Origin: Liolophura sinensis
Lineage: Eukaryota > Mollusca > Polyplacophora > Chitonida > Chitonidae
NCBI RefSeq assembly: GCF_032854445.1
Contig: NC_088296.1
Span: 7,059,435-7,123,434 of the forward strand
Reading direction: 5' to 3'
DNA length: 64,000 nt
Every line of letters begins with the position of its first letter. Position 1 is the first letter of the stretch. Position numbers and translations under genes: made by a program. Below the pieces are notes generated by a model. It saw only the letters and a list, made by a program, of their open reading frames with translations, was not told the DNA's origin and did no database searches. Shown in pieces: positions 34,909 through 45,289 of the stretch.

Positions 34909-35349
34909 GTTTTCCTGGCATGAAGGATATAAAGAAACAGCTTTTTATTTCTTTATCTGAATGTGTTCTTCCTGTAATACATTATCTGTGAAAATTAATT
35001 CTTTTATTCTTTGTGTTTCGTATTTTCCATGTACTAAAGTAATGGCTACATGCTTGCATTAAAAAAAACCCTTGATTCTTGCCTCATTACCATTGTATTC
35101 TCACGTTCACAAACTTTTATTAACTGGAGAACGCTTTAAAATTCGTGAACAATAGTTGAAAACAAAGCGTCACATGACTGTTGCTTTCATTTGTTACAAC
35201 ACATAATATCTGAACATTTCATGATTGGGAAATAGGCCTGCCTGTACAGCTTATGTATTAATGTACCACAGACAACTGTTGTTGTGCTGACTGACCCTAA
35301 TGCATGACGGTGGTCGAGAGGGGTCGTATGCCAGAACGGCGCAATGACC
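34908..35349. other. No gene seen
   Basis: AT-rich. The last 40 bp contains a duplicate of the SINE-like phrase GGCGCAATGACCCA, possibly part of the next element. Confidence 0.35.
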
Positions 35350-35605
35350 CACGGGCCCGAGGAGGTTAGCACTCCAGACCGGCGCAATGACCCAGTTGCT
35401 TCCTACCAATGCGATCAGTGTGAATTCAAGTCCAAGCACATGCTGGCTTCCTCTACGGCCGTGGGAAGGTCTGTCACCAACCAGCGGATGTTCCCCCGGG
35501 CTCAGTCCTGTTTCCTTCCACCATAATGCTGGACGCCGTCGTATAAGTGAAATATTCTCAAGTATAGCTTAAAACACCATTAAAAAAAATAAATACATCA
35601 ATAAT
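35350..35605 (+). mobile_element. SINE family 1, nearly full length, diverged
   Basis: GGCGCAATGACCCAGTTGC, GAATTCAAGTCCAAGCACAT (B-box region), then CATGCTGGCTTCCTCTACGG, AAGTGAAATATTC and an A-rich tail. The A-box end is damaged. Confidence 0.85.
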
Positions 35606-36288
35606 GCCTAACGTAAAGCATTACAATTTGAAAATGTGTATGAACGCATGTTGCTATGAAAGAGTTTGGTATGCAAAAATTGGTGTTAACGTGTAACCAC
35701 ATGGCGCTAATATATGCTTAACAATTTCTAAACCGAACAAACATTGTACAAATTGTATAATTAGTCTTAACATGCTCTGAAATAAAAAAAATATTCACAA
35801 ATTTTTTTTACTGATTTGTTGAGGCGTCACACTTATTTTAGTGCACGGCCTGTGCAGTAATAAGTGAGATTCGAGTTAGTATACTCTTTAATCGCAAAAG
35901 GTAAAGAAAAGTCCAACGGTACCGTGTGACCAGTCAGAAATGTTATTTGTAAGGCGGCTATTTTTGATTATATATTTAATCGCATGGGCGTGCGTATAAA
36001 AGTTTCAGAAAAGATTATATTTATCTATTATATTTGGAGTAGACAAACGGTGGAGAAAATTCAGGAGCTGAATGTTTGTGGAAACTTCAGTAGTTCCTAT
36101 AGGAATAGGGGTCATTTGTATCTCTGAAGTACGGAAAGACAGGTGATCGGTAAATTAATGTCAACAAAAGTGGTCTGACTTTTTTCACAAGTGACACGAT
36201 ACAAAAGGTCTTTTTTTCCTTTAGCAACAAAAGTGTTCACTCTTAAAACACGTCTAACAGGGCGAACCAAACGCAAACTGTTACAGAT
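35606..36288. other. No gene seen
   Basis: AT-rich, unassigned. Confidence 0.4.
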
Positions 36289-36546
36289 ACACTAAAAAAA
36301 TAATCTGTTGAATTAAACAGAAAGTATGTTGTTAGAGTGATGCTAGACTGTATTCTGTTATTATAACACAATATGTTGTCATATTCAACATAATACCCTG
36401 TTAGTCTAATAGAACTGTGATGTTGAATTAATAGAATATGTGTATTATATTTGACAGAATTATCTGCTACAATAACAGAATACAATCTAGCATCACTCAG
36501 ATAACAGACTTAAACAGTTAAATTCAACAGATTGTTTTTTGAGGGA
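36289..36546. mobile_element. MITE-like palindromic element, about 258 bp, complete
   Basis: Left arm ACACTAAAAAAATAATCTGT with AGAGTGATGCTAGACTGTAT. Right arm ATACAATCTAGCATCACTCA with AACAGATTGTTTTTTGAG. The long inverted arms mirror each other. The central single-copy unit includes CATATTCAACATAATACCCT. This is the best-preserved copy. Confidence 0.8.
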
Positions 36547-37119
36547 ACATGATATTGTTTGCATACCTGGATTAGATCATTCCTTACGTGGACAGTCATT
36601 GGCCAGATGTTGAATGGAATATGAATATGAAAGATCCATTGACCAATCAGAATCGATGATCTGTTAATGTTTGGTACGAAATCTTCTGTCTGACAAAAGT
36701 AACAGCAGCATGGGGGAAGCCTGAGACAACCATTCAGTATATTGGTAAATGAAAACCTTTTGGCCGCTAACGGAACACAGGCTGGTTTGCATGGAGTATG
36801 GAGGCCAAATCACTGGTTACAAAACCATTAACAAACCTGATAGAGACCTTTAAATAATATTATCAGGTGGATCTGGCAAAGTTTTCAAGTACAAGTGACT
36901 GATACACCAAGACAACGTATCTCTACCGCATGTGTCGTCATGACAGTTTGACGTTAATAAGTTGTATCGCAATCTATTTATCTTCAAATCAATTAAAATT
37001 TTTGCTATACAAACGTGATAGCCCAATACCCTTAGGCTCATTTTTATGGCGAGGCGAAGAGGGAGGTAATCCAGGCTATGAACGTCAAATCGCGATGAAT
37101 TTCGCGGGAATACGTTACC
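36547..37119. other. Upstream region of the gene at 37.2-43.6 kb
   Basis: No exon seen. A 63-codon reverse frame is not supported by anything else. Confidence 0.35.
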
Positions 37120-37200
37120 GACGTTTCAATTGGACCTTACGGTCACGTGCGGGGACGTGATTGTGACGTCAGCCTTTGTGACGTCAAGTTGCTATCTGGA
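37120..37200 (+). promoter_or_regulatory. Candidate promoter with two CREs and an E-box
   Basis: Perfect TGACGTCA palindromes at 37164-37171 and 37179-37186, start to start 15 bp. CACGTG lies at 37144-37149, and an inverted CCAAT (ATTGG) near 37127. CREs bind CREB/ATF-type bZIP factors. Their clustering just before a non-coding exon with a good donor supports a core promoter. No TATA box is obvious. Confidence 0.6.
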
Positions 37201-37320
37201 TCAACGTTTTAGTTCAGGTTTCGACCAACTGAGACGTGTGGATTGATCTATCTGCAGCACAGCGATAGGAAAAGTCGTTGTGAAAGGAAGAAATCATCTG
37301 AAAGCTGTTATTTTTTCAGG
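37201..37320 (+). other. Candidate non-coding first exon (5'UTR)
   Basis: Sequence after the CRE cluster ends TTTTTTCAG followed by GTAAAT at 37321. It would splice to the acceptor at 38820 (CATTGACTTCAG), 43 nt before the ATG at 38864. The 5' boundary is not defined by the sequence. Confidence 0.5.
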
Positions 37321-37614
37321 TAAATGACCTTTTTGTGCTATCCGAAGATGAATAATCACCCGAAAATTCCCAGGACTTGTAAACTCACCTAATTTTGTAA
37401 AACATTACCCCAAGATGTAAAATGTTGGTTACCCGCAAATATAAAACATTTACTTGAATATGTAAACAGGCAAAACATAATAGCATTTATAAAAAGTTAC
37501 CCGCAAATGTAAAATCATCTTAGCGGTTCCTTCCCGCTGCTGTGAGCCAAAGTATTTAATTTCACTTAAACTGCAAGGAGTGGCTACATTCGTAACAGTG
37601 ATATAAGTCTTTAG

Positions 37615-37822
37615 CGCTCAAGTCAAGGTCAAAAATCGGTTCATGCTGTCTTCCTCTCCGGCCGTACGAGGAAAGATCTTCCAGCAGCCTGCGGATGGCG
37701 TGGGTTTTGTCCCCGGCTCTGTCCTGTTTCCTCGTTCCATAATGCTGGACGCTGTCGTATGAGTGAAATATTCTTGAATGTGGCGTAAAACACCAATCAA
37801 ATAAATAAATAAATAAATAAAC
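37615..37822 (+). mobile_element. SINE family 1, 5'-truncated, intronic
   Basis: TCTTCCTCTCCGGCCGTACG, CAGCCTGCGGATGGCGTGGG, GAGTGAAATATTCTTGAATG and a (TAAA)n tail. Confidence 0.88.
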
Positions 37823-38099
37823 ACCTTTCACCGAAAATATACCCCACCCCCAGCCCCGATTCTTTTAGCTCTATTATTAAACATTTTAAACAACATACAC
37901 GTACTTCCGTTTGAATAGATCTAATCAACTAATTTGTATATGACAGACAAGGATAGATTCCCCTTTTACAGTCAGTGTTATCTGAACACCTAAACCTTTC
38001 CTTCAATGTGGCATTTAAGTTAAAGTTTTGATATGTATTCCACCTATATTACCTATATATCATGACATGCACGTTCCCAACATGTTTAAGCAACTTCTA

Positions 38100-38740
38100 C
38101 AAAGTTAGGTATAAAGGTATGTTATTTTACAAATGCTGGCAACTGAAAATGTAAAGCTTTTTTCCATCTAAGTCAGTTAATGACAAACGCAAGACAAGTT
38201 CGGGATATTATTTAACTTACAGAGATTATGTAACCTACTGAGATAATCTAACTTACAGAGAACATCTATTGCTTTTTCAAGATACATATACCGGTACCTA
38301 CACAAATTTACTGATCGGGGTCATGGTTTTACAATTTCTGGTAATTATGTCCAACAACCGAAAATATAAAACCTTTCCCATCTAAGCTAATATCTTACAA
38401 ACTTTAAGTTTTGGACATATATGTAATTTAGAGAGAAAACCTATAACGCATCAACTAATTCAGTTCCCGACTTTCTGTGGATGTATTTTAACAAATGTCC
38501 CAGTTTTACACATGTGGTGTGTCGTTTTACAAACTGCTAACCGAAAATATAAAACTTTTTTCATCTGATTCAACTTGCAGTTTTACCTAATGTTATGTGA
38601 CAGTGAACACCCATATTACACAATAACTTATATACATATAGAGTTGTAAACTGAAGTTAACTTTTCCAAATTTTACAGTTTAAGGGTTGGCATTTTACTA
38701 ATTCTGCTAATAAAAACAAATAAAACCTTTTTGAATCGAT
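38100..38740. repeat. Degenerate tandem repeat of about 170-200 bp, 4 units
   Basis: A block reading TTTTAC-AAxTxCTG, then AACCGAAAATATAAAACCTT and TTCATCT recurs at about 38124, 38324, 38524 and 38691. It fills the intron before the first coding exon. Confidence 0.65.
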
Positions 38741-38863
38741 TCATTATTCCTAGTATTTTAGAATCGCCCAAGAAATTTCACATAATATCAGTCTGTTGAA
38801 AGGCGTTTCATTGACTTCAGATAACGGTAGTAACACACACAGACGACACCATCGGCAAAGACG

Positions 38864-38978
38864 ATGGCTACGAAAGATGAAATGGCGGAGTACAAAAGGC
38901 TCGTAAAGCTGAGAGAGAGGCAGTCACGTGGCCTCGAAAAGAAACGAACTTTTGCCAGGTTAAGGGGACCTGTACAAG
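38864..38978 (+). CDS. First coding exon of a 684-residue unrecognised protein
   Basis: The ATG at 38864 begins MATKDEMAEYKRLVKLRERQ and the exon ends LRGPVQ with donor GTATGT, in phase 1. The next exons at 40325-41818 and 43038-43483 continue in frame through two independent phase-1 junctions, giving 684 residues and a TGA at 43483. The N-terminus (about residues 1-38) is strongly basic and predicted helical. The protein is mostly hydrophilic and low in hydrophobic segments: no signal peptide or membrane helix. Function and family are not recognised. Upstream context (CREs, non-coding exon) suggests this is the complete coding region. An alternative donor CAG|GTTAAG lies inside the exon. Confidence 0.85.
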
Positions 38979-40324
38979 GTATGTGATTACTCTTTTCGTT
39001 CCATTGCGTCTGTCACCAGGGAATATCATTATACAGCGCTCTCTTTTGTCTGACGTGCACTTTGTACCGTCAGAACCATCCAGTCAATACTTCCTATAAA
39101 AAAAAAGGTGGTAGCAACGACTACTCTGAAATGTAAAGTTTTCTTTGGATAAAATATGGATTCTTGCAAACAGACAAACGCATATCACAATTAAGTCACT
39201 TGAATGCAATCAAGATCACGGTCATTGAAAGTTATCACACACGGGCTGAAACTAAGGGAAAGAAAAGAGTTCATGTCGCGCCTTCCAATCAGAAAACGAC
39301 CGTTTTGAGACGTCCTGTGCGGATTTAAAATCGGAGTAATATGTTAACTGAGTCATGGCCGTCCATGTCAGACTAATTCTTATAAACTACATTGAGTTGC
39401 TATTTTATAAAAGGAAGAAGGTTGTATTTCTAGTCGTGGGTCGTGTTTTCTGCAGAGAAAAAAACAGGAGTCGCAAAAAGTCAAAAAAAAACCTCTGTGA
39501 AGAAAACACTGAGACAAAATGCAAAATACACTTGACTAGCTATAATTTTACCAAAACTACGAGGTATTGTAAACAAAGCTTCAGAATTTTCTTTTGTCCG
39601 TCGTTTAAGAAACACTGTTATGGTATACTTGAATAGATTTTCTGTGTCTGTAGCGGCCTTCGATAATGAAATAGTTGATTTGTTTGCCATATGATGTTTT
39701 GGTGCGACTAGATATAGATGTACTTAAAAGACATCTATTTCGGCGGTCCCATGATTATTTGCAATCTGGCTTTTTACATCCTGCGTCAAAGTGTGATTTT
39801 GATGTTGATTGATGTTTCCCACCATACTGAAGAATATTTCATCGATACGACGGCGGCCAGCATTATGGTGGAACGAAACGGGACATAGCCGGGGTAAAAC
39901 TCACGACCTTCCCCCCCCCCCCCCCCCCCCATTCCCACGTACAGCCGGAGAGGAAGTCAGCATGAGCATTGGCGAGAGGCTCCAGGGTCATTGCTGTCAC
40001 AAATCATACATATAACGTACAACAGATCACAAAATTGGCACCAACATGGTACCTTTAATTAAGAAAGTCTTTCCGATTCTTGCTAGAAAATGAGTGTTTT
40101 TGTCCGAACACAGCTCTTAATGGATATGCTTTTTTTTACTACAAAGTGCTTTTTCATTGAATTATTTACTAGCATATAATTTGCTCGACTAAGGTATTTA
40201 CTAACACTCAATTAATAAGGTAGAGTTTACCAACATGTGAAACGATTTGACGATACAGCTAAAACCTTTGTGAGACGTCTTTTGTTTACTTCTTAAATGT
40301 TTTTTTTCTTTGATTGTTCTTTAG
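38979..40324 (+). other. Intron 2 of the gene, with poly-C-bearing SINE
   Basis: Donor GTATGT, acceptor GATTGTTCTTTAG. It holds a reverse SINE at 39803-39996. A 93-codon frame near 39355 shows no coding evidence. Confidence 0.75.
39803..39996 (-). mobile_element. SINE family 1, reverse, with internal 20-C tract
   Basis: ATATTTCATCGATACGACGG, GGCCAGCATTATGGTGGAAC, then 20 C residues at 39911-39930 in place of the usual CATCCGCAGGTTGCTG segment, then ATTCCCACGTACAGCCGGAG and GGCTCCAGGGTCATTGC. Confidence 0.88.
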
Positions 40325-41818
40325 TTTATCTTTCCCAAAAGGGTTACACTGATCACGTGTCTGCTCTTCTGGACAACGCTGACTTAGAGTCGGAAACCGT
40401 TCCCGATGGTTTGGATATAGACGCCAAAGACTGGCCAGACGCCAAGCTACTCATCAGAGCCTTAAAGAACAAAGATTACTCCGGCTTCTGGTCGGACAAT
40501 GCGAGCAGCGACGAGGAGGAGAAGGAAGTCATCCACGTGACCAACAAGCAAAAATCTCGTCCGGAATCCTTCAGAGCAAATCCCGAGCGCAAGACGGGAT
40601 TTGAAAGTCTGAGCAACGCTAAGTTTCTCCGGCCAAGGGAGAAAGTTTCCACCAACAACATTAGGGTAGACGAACTGGACGATCTGGATCTGTACGTTTC
40701 ACGCCGACTGCGATATAAAAAAGTCCAGAATTCCAATGAAAAAGACAGCAAGTCTCCTCAAGCCTCAGCAGGAATAGAGCTGAGGAGAACCTCTGCTCGG
40801 ATCAATTGTTCGGCCTTATGTAGGCAGGATGGCCCCAAAGCAAAAGCATGGCAGGAACCTGTCCCCTTAACAGGGAAAAGCGATATCATGGAGAAGAAGG
40901 CATGCCGTGGCGAATTGGAGACAAGGATGGAAGCCAAAAGATTCATCGGAGTATCCCATGGTGATCTTCAGGGCACAAGGAGAGAGATTGCAGGCTGGAG
41001 CAGGCGGGAGACAGACCCTGATTTGGAATATCTAGCAAAGCTTGGAAAGCCGGTTGGTGTACGGAATCATGTTGAGAGAATCATGGAGAAACAAAAACCT
41101 GAGACAGAAGCCATGTCTTTTTGCCGTAAGATCGCAGCCGATGGCAGTGTAATGCTCTCACGATGCGATGGTACAGACCTGCTATTAGACAAGCCTCTGG
41201 CTCCATTCCCTACCCACTACTACCCCGTATTTCCTGTGGAAGAACAAAGTTATGAAGGATCAGTGGAGAAGCCATGGTCGCCAGAACCTCTGAGGAACAA
41301 GACATCTGCTGGACTGTTGGAACCAGTGTCAGTAAAAGCTGACCGTCATGTGCGCGTGCACTGTCCGTTAGAAGATGGGGGCTACCAACCCAGTTTCCAT
41401 TCAGTCAATGGTGGCAAGAAACCCGCTAAAAAGCAAGCTGACACACCATACACTCGCCCTCTGCCCACTTCAAACTTACTACAAGCTCACGGTGTGCAAG
41501 TGCCAAGAACCCTAACTGTTCCCCCAATCCCATGTGTAATTCCAGTTAATCAAGCATCAACAGGTGAGAACTTGCCCACAACACAAAGTCTGAAACAACC
41601 TAAACTCCAAACCACACATGGAGCCCAACACCCAACAGCCAATAGCATGGGAGGGTGTAGAGAAGCTGGTAACAAAACCAATCCTCTGTTTAGAGCAGAG
41701 ACTGTTAATACAGATGGAGAAGTCGAGCGTATCAAAGAAGGAAGACCAAGTCTATATCAGCATCAGGAGAGATCGAGGGCTGTTTGTTCTCTGACAACTC
41801 CTGTGGCAGTGAATAATG
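40325..41818 (+). CDS. Second coding exon of the unrecognised protein
   Basis: Encodes residues 39-536 after the split Val codon, beginning YLSQKGYTDHVSALLDNADL. An acidic segment SDNASSDEEEKE lies near residues 95-107. Arg/Lys-rich stretches follow (ELDDLDLYVSRRLRYKK), then a Pro/Ser/Thr-rich, probably disordered second half. The exon ends at AATG|GTAATT in phase 1. Reading on gives a stop two codons later, so splicing is required to reach the exon at 43038. A nuclear or scaffold-type protein is conceivable, but nothing diagnostic is seen. Confidence 0.88.
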
Positions 41819-41841
41819 GTAATTAAGTTTATGTATATACG

Positions 41842-41883
41842 TATGTATGTATGTATGTATATATGTATGTATGTATGTATGTG

Positions 41884-41915
<32 letters not shown>

Positions 41916-41945
41916 TGTGTGGATGTATGTATGTATGTATGTTTA
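41842..41945. repeat. (TATG)n microsatellite
   Basis: Interrupted GTAT tetranucleotides immediately after the exon donor. The array continues at about 42212 on the far side of a SINE inserted into it. Confidence 0.95.
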
Positions 41946-42211
41946 TTTTTTAATTTATTTGATTGGTGTTCTTCGTCCGTACTTAAGAATTTTCACCTAT
42001 ACGACGGCGACCAGCATTATGATTGGAGGAAACCGGACAGAGCCCAGGGGAAACCCACGGCCATCCGCAGGTTGCTGCAAAACCTTCCCACGTACGGCCG
42101 GAGAGGAAGCCAGCAAGAGCTGGACTTGAACTCACAGCGGCCGCACTGGTGAAGGACTCCTGGGTCATTACGCTGCGCTAGCGCGCTATCCAAATGAGCC
42201 ACGGAGGCCCC
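41946..42211 (-). mobile_element. SINE family 1, full-length, inserted in (TATG)n
   Basis: Reading in reverse: GGGGCCTCCGTGGCTCATTT (A box), AGCGTAATGACCCAGGAGTC, GAGTTCAAGTCCAGCTCTTG (B box), CTTCCTCTCCGGCCGTACGT, the GTGGGTTTCCCC block, the GAATATT-type 3' block and an A/T-rich tail. This is the most complete copy. Flanks are TATG repeats on both sides, so the target-site duplication cannot be told from the microsatellite. Confidence 0.95.
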
Positions 42212-42214
42212 ATG

Positions 42215-42572
42215 TATGTATGTATGTGTGGATGTATGTGTGTATGGGTGTATGTATGGCGTTTAACGTCGTAGATAACAATTTTTCAGTCATATGATGA
42301 CGAGGAGTCATTAATTGTGTGTTCTTGAGGCAGGGTAAGTCGATACCGCTGAAGCGCTTCCACCACTGAAGTATCATGTCGAAAACACTAGTGATGACAT
42401 CCCATCTAGTGAGATTATACTGACACCAGGTCAACCAGTCATGTTTCTTAGCTTTAGCCTCTCACTGCTGAGTACCGCGCAAGGCAGCAACAAGTAGGCC
42501 TACCATTTTTAAAGTGTTTGATATTACCTCATTTCGAGGCGGACATTGTAACCACTAGGCCACCGAAGCGGT
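42215..42572 (-). mobile_element. SINE family 3, tRNA-derived, reverse orientation
   Basis: The right end read in reverse gives CGCTTCGGTGGCCTAGTGG (A box) and AATGTCCGCCTCGAAATGAG. The body contains GGCGTTTAACGTCGTAGATA, TTTTTCAGTCATATGATGAC and GAGGAGTCATTAATTG. Related fragments lie at 57137-57205 and in part at 23330. Confidence 0.75.
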
Positions 42573-43037
42573 AATTAAGTTTATGTCTTCGCGGTATATC
42601 ATCTGGTATCCAATTACCCTAATTCTATCAGTATCCAAATCAAACCACCGTGAGGATATCAGCGGGTAAAAGTAATATCCACGGTCAGTTTGACAGAAAG
42701 AAAAGGCACCATTGCTGAAAACAATTTGCAGCATAACACGATGTCTGAAAGCCAATCGGTTATTGAACTACCTTCATATTGCTAGTAAAATATATCAGAA
42801 CATTGGACGGCTGGAGTGTACGGAAGTGTAGTCTGTTTGAGCGAGAGAGCGAAGTTCTCCCCTGGCGGCTGGAAGCCTGATTGCGGAGACGTTGTCGAAT
42901 TGAATTTTATACCTTTACTTCTTTACATACATTTTGGGATAGAGGTATATTTCATATAGGGTTGACTTATTGTTTGCGAGCTCCTGTGCTTTAAGCTATA
43001 AAGTATTCAAACTTAAGAATGTTGTTTTTGTGTTCAG

Positions 43038-43483
43038 AATTTAGGCCTACTGGCCCAAGACCAACAAGAGGCAAATTCCCACACAAGGGGAGAGACCGTG
43101 CGTGTCTGAAGCCGACGTTGGCTGCTAACTTCGCTCGTCATCTGCCACAGCCCGATTCCTCCTTAACCCGGAAGCAGCCAGCGACCAGTCCAAACATTAT
43201 CCGTGGCTGTCGGGAGATCAGGCCAACAAGATGTGGACAACAGTCAGAGCAGACGACCAGCCGAGTTCACCCACGTGACACGGGCAATGACGTCAACTCC
43301 AGCCAGGCCAGCCGTGAGCCGTCGTCGACTCAAGTGATGTCGGATACTGTGAGATCGCCTGGGGGAGGGCCAGATCAGATTCAGAGGAAAAGCGTTGGAG
43401 AGAGACTTGTTAGCTTTGTCAGGCGACGCTGGAATCAACTCCAGCAAAGTGCCAAACGCTTAAATTGTGCTGCAGAGCCTTGA
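43038..43483 (+). CDS. Last coding exon of the unrecognised protein
   Basis: Acceptor TTTTTGTGTTCAG. The split codon G|AA gives Glu537, then FRPTGPRPTRGKFPHKGRDR. It is rich in Arg, Ser and Gln and ends with a basic stretch (GERLVSFVRRRWNQLQQSAK) before the last residues and TGA. The tail could be an amphipathic helix. An AATAAA lies at 43574-43579, about 90 bp after the stop. Confidence 0.85.
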
Positions 43484-43573
43484 ATTTAGGAATAAGTGTC
43501 CTCTGCATGATGGTAGTTATCTTTTTATCTCTGTTTATGTTTGCGTTTGTTCTTAGCTTTGCTTTGTTATAAA

Positions 43574-43579
43574 AATAAA
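43574..43579 (+). terminator. Polyadenylation signal AATAAA
   Basis: Canonical hexamer downstream of the TGA at 43483. The spacing is typical of a short 3'UTR. Confidence 0.6.
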
Positions 43580-43789
43580 TTTCCTAAAACATATATAAAT
43601 TCTTTGATAATTCAAAAACAGTTATGAATTTATAGTTATGTATATAGCAAAGCATAGTAATGCAATGTATATGCTGCAATGTCTGTGAAAAAAAGTTAAA
43701 AGCTACAACTGAGCAACCAGAATTGTAATGTATTGTCGAGGCGGATGTATTGTCACAGAAACACCATAGCAGCGATGGCTGACACCAGA

Positions 43790-44830
43790 GAATTTTTCAG
43801 GACGTAAGAGATCGTCCGTGCTCAGGGTAAAGACGCCTGCGCAAGATCGGTGGATTCGTTTGACACACTTCAGAAAAAGACATCAGAAGTTTGACACACC
43901 TCAGAAACTTCAGGACAAACAGCCCTAGAAACCGTTCGAATCATTCCACACCATCCCCATATAATCCCACAAACCGTATGAAATCGTCAATGGGATATTG
44001 GGTTGAGCGCACGTCGCAATGCGTCGTAGACGCCACAACATGGTCAAGCAAGGTTGCAGTGGTGCAAACAGGACATCACACGCCCTGCAAGCTGGTGACA
44101 AAATGTACTGTTTAGGGACAAATTGCGTTTTCACCTTTCCCATTCAAATGGGAGTCTACGCCAGTGTGGTCGTCCGGGTGAGCCTTACTTTGATGCAGTT
44201 GTTGTTGAGAGAAGCCGTTTTGGCGGCGGGTCAGTGATGGTGTGGAGAGGTGTCACATTTCGCCACCGTACTCTTGTCGTTGATGACAGTAATTTGAATG
44301 CTGCAGGTTTTACCGAGACCAGATCCTTCAGCCCGTTGTCGTTCCTTTCATGCAGCTTCGCGGCCCCAGGATGACATTATAACAGAGTAAAGCTCATCCC
44401 TCGGGTGACAGGAGCATTTATGGATGCAAACACCTTTAACGTAGACCATTGGCCTGCAAATTCACCTGATTTATAGCATCCATTTAGCAAGTTAATTACG
44501 AAATGCACCTACGCTTGAGACAGCAGCGACGCCAGCACCAGCATGTTGACGCAATAGCTGGACACCTAACCAGGATCTGGGCGGAGATTCCGCAAACAGT
44601 CCTTGTTCGTCTGGCGACTTCATTTATTTATTTGTTTATTTATTTAGTCGGTATTTTACGCCGGACTCAGGAATATTTCACTTATACGACGGCGGCTAGC
44701 ATTATGGTGAGAGGAAACCAAGCAGAACCCGGGGGAAACCAAGGCGACTTCATTGAGACGGAGATACACGGAAACCATCGACGCTCGTGTTGACCAAACC
44801 CCGTTACTGAGTTTTCCGATCTTCATTTTG
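43790..44830 (+). pseudogene. Tc1-like DNA transposase fossil, broken and SINE-interrupted
   Basis: Frames contain several stops and shifts, but Tc1 landmarks survive in order. There is a helix-turn-helix region near 43850-44000. Next come PYFDAVVVERSRFGGGSVMV, then WRGVTFRHRTLVVDDSNLNA (around the second catalytic Asp region), NVDHWPANSPDL near 44440-44475, and a C-terminal piece split by a SINE (RIWAEIPQTVLVRL before, LRRRYTETIDARV after). Terminal inverted repeats are not recognised. Inactive. Confidence 0.85.
44625..44742 (-). mobile_element. SINE family 1, nested in the Tc1 fossil, with 12-bp target-site duplication
   Basis: (ATTT)n tail, TATTTTACGCCGGACTC, GAATATTTCACTTATACGAC, GGTGAGAGGAAACC. 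5'-truncated. GGCGACTTCATT flanks it at 44613-44624 and 44743-44754. Removing the insert restores the transposase reading across the site, so the SINE arrived after the transposon. Confidence 0.95.
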
Positions 44831-45289
44831 ACCCTTCCTCCGTCAATGACCTTGAAAACACGTTAGCGACGTGTGACTCGAATAATCATATCAATGACAA
44901 TACTTTGTTTTTCAACCATGAATATAAAAAAGACAGTATGTATTCGAAAATGGAAGAACAACACATTTATATCTACGTACAGTTACTTAGTTGAATGGGT
45001 GTATAATTGAATAGCTACCTAAGCCGCAAGAGCCACATTAGTCCCGGCAGATCATCACTACTAAGTACATTTAATGTACGTGGCCAGAGGACTACATTTG
45101 TGAGCTGCATGCAGCGATCCATAAACAATTCAAACTGTGTGAATGGCTGAGCCAATGTTGAGCTATGGTAGTAAAAAAAACACTTTACTGTGGGGTATTT
45201 AAGTACCAACTTGCTGGAGTGGTCTTTGATATGCAAATTGCTTCCCATGACTGGTTGTCAAGGGTAGCACCAACCGTTAAAAACAATTT
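44831..45289. other. No gene seen
   Basis: AT-rich, unassigned. Confidence 0.35.
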
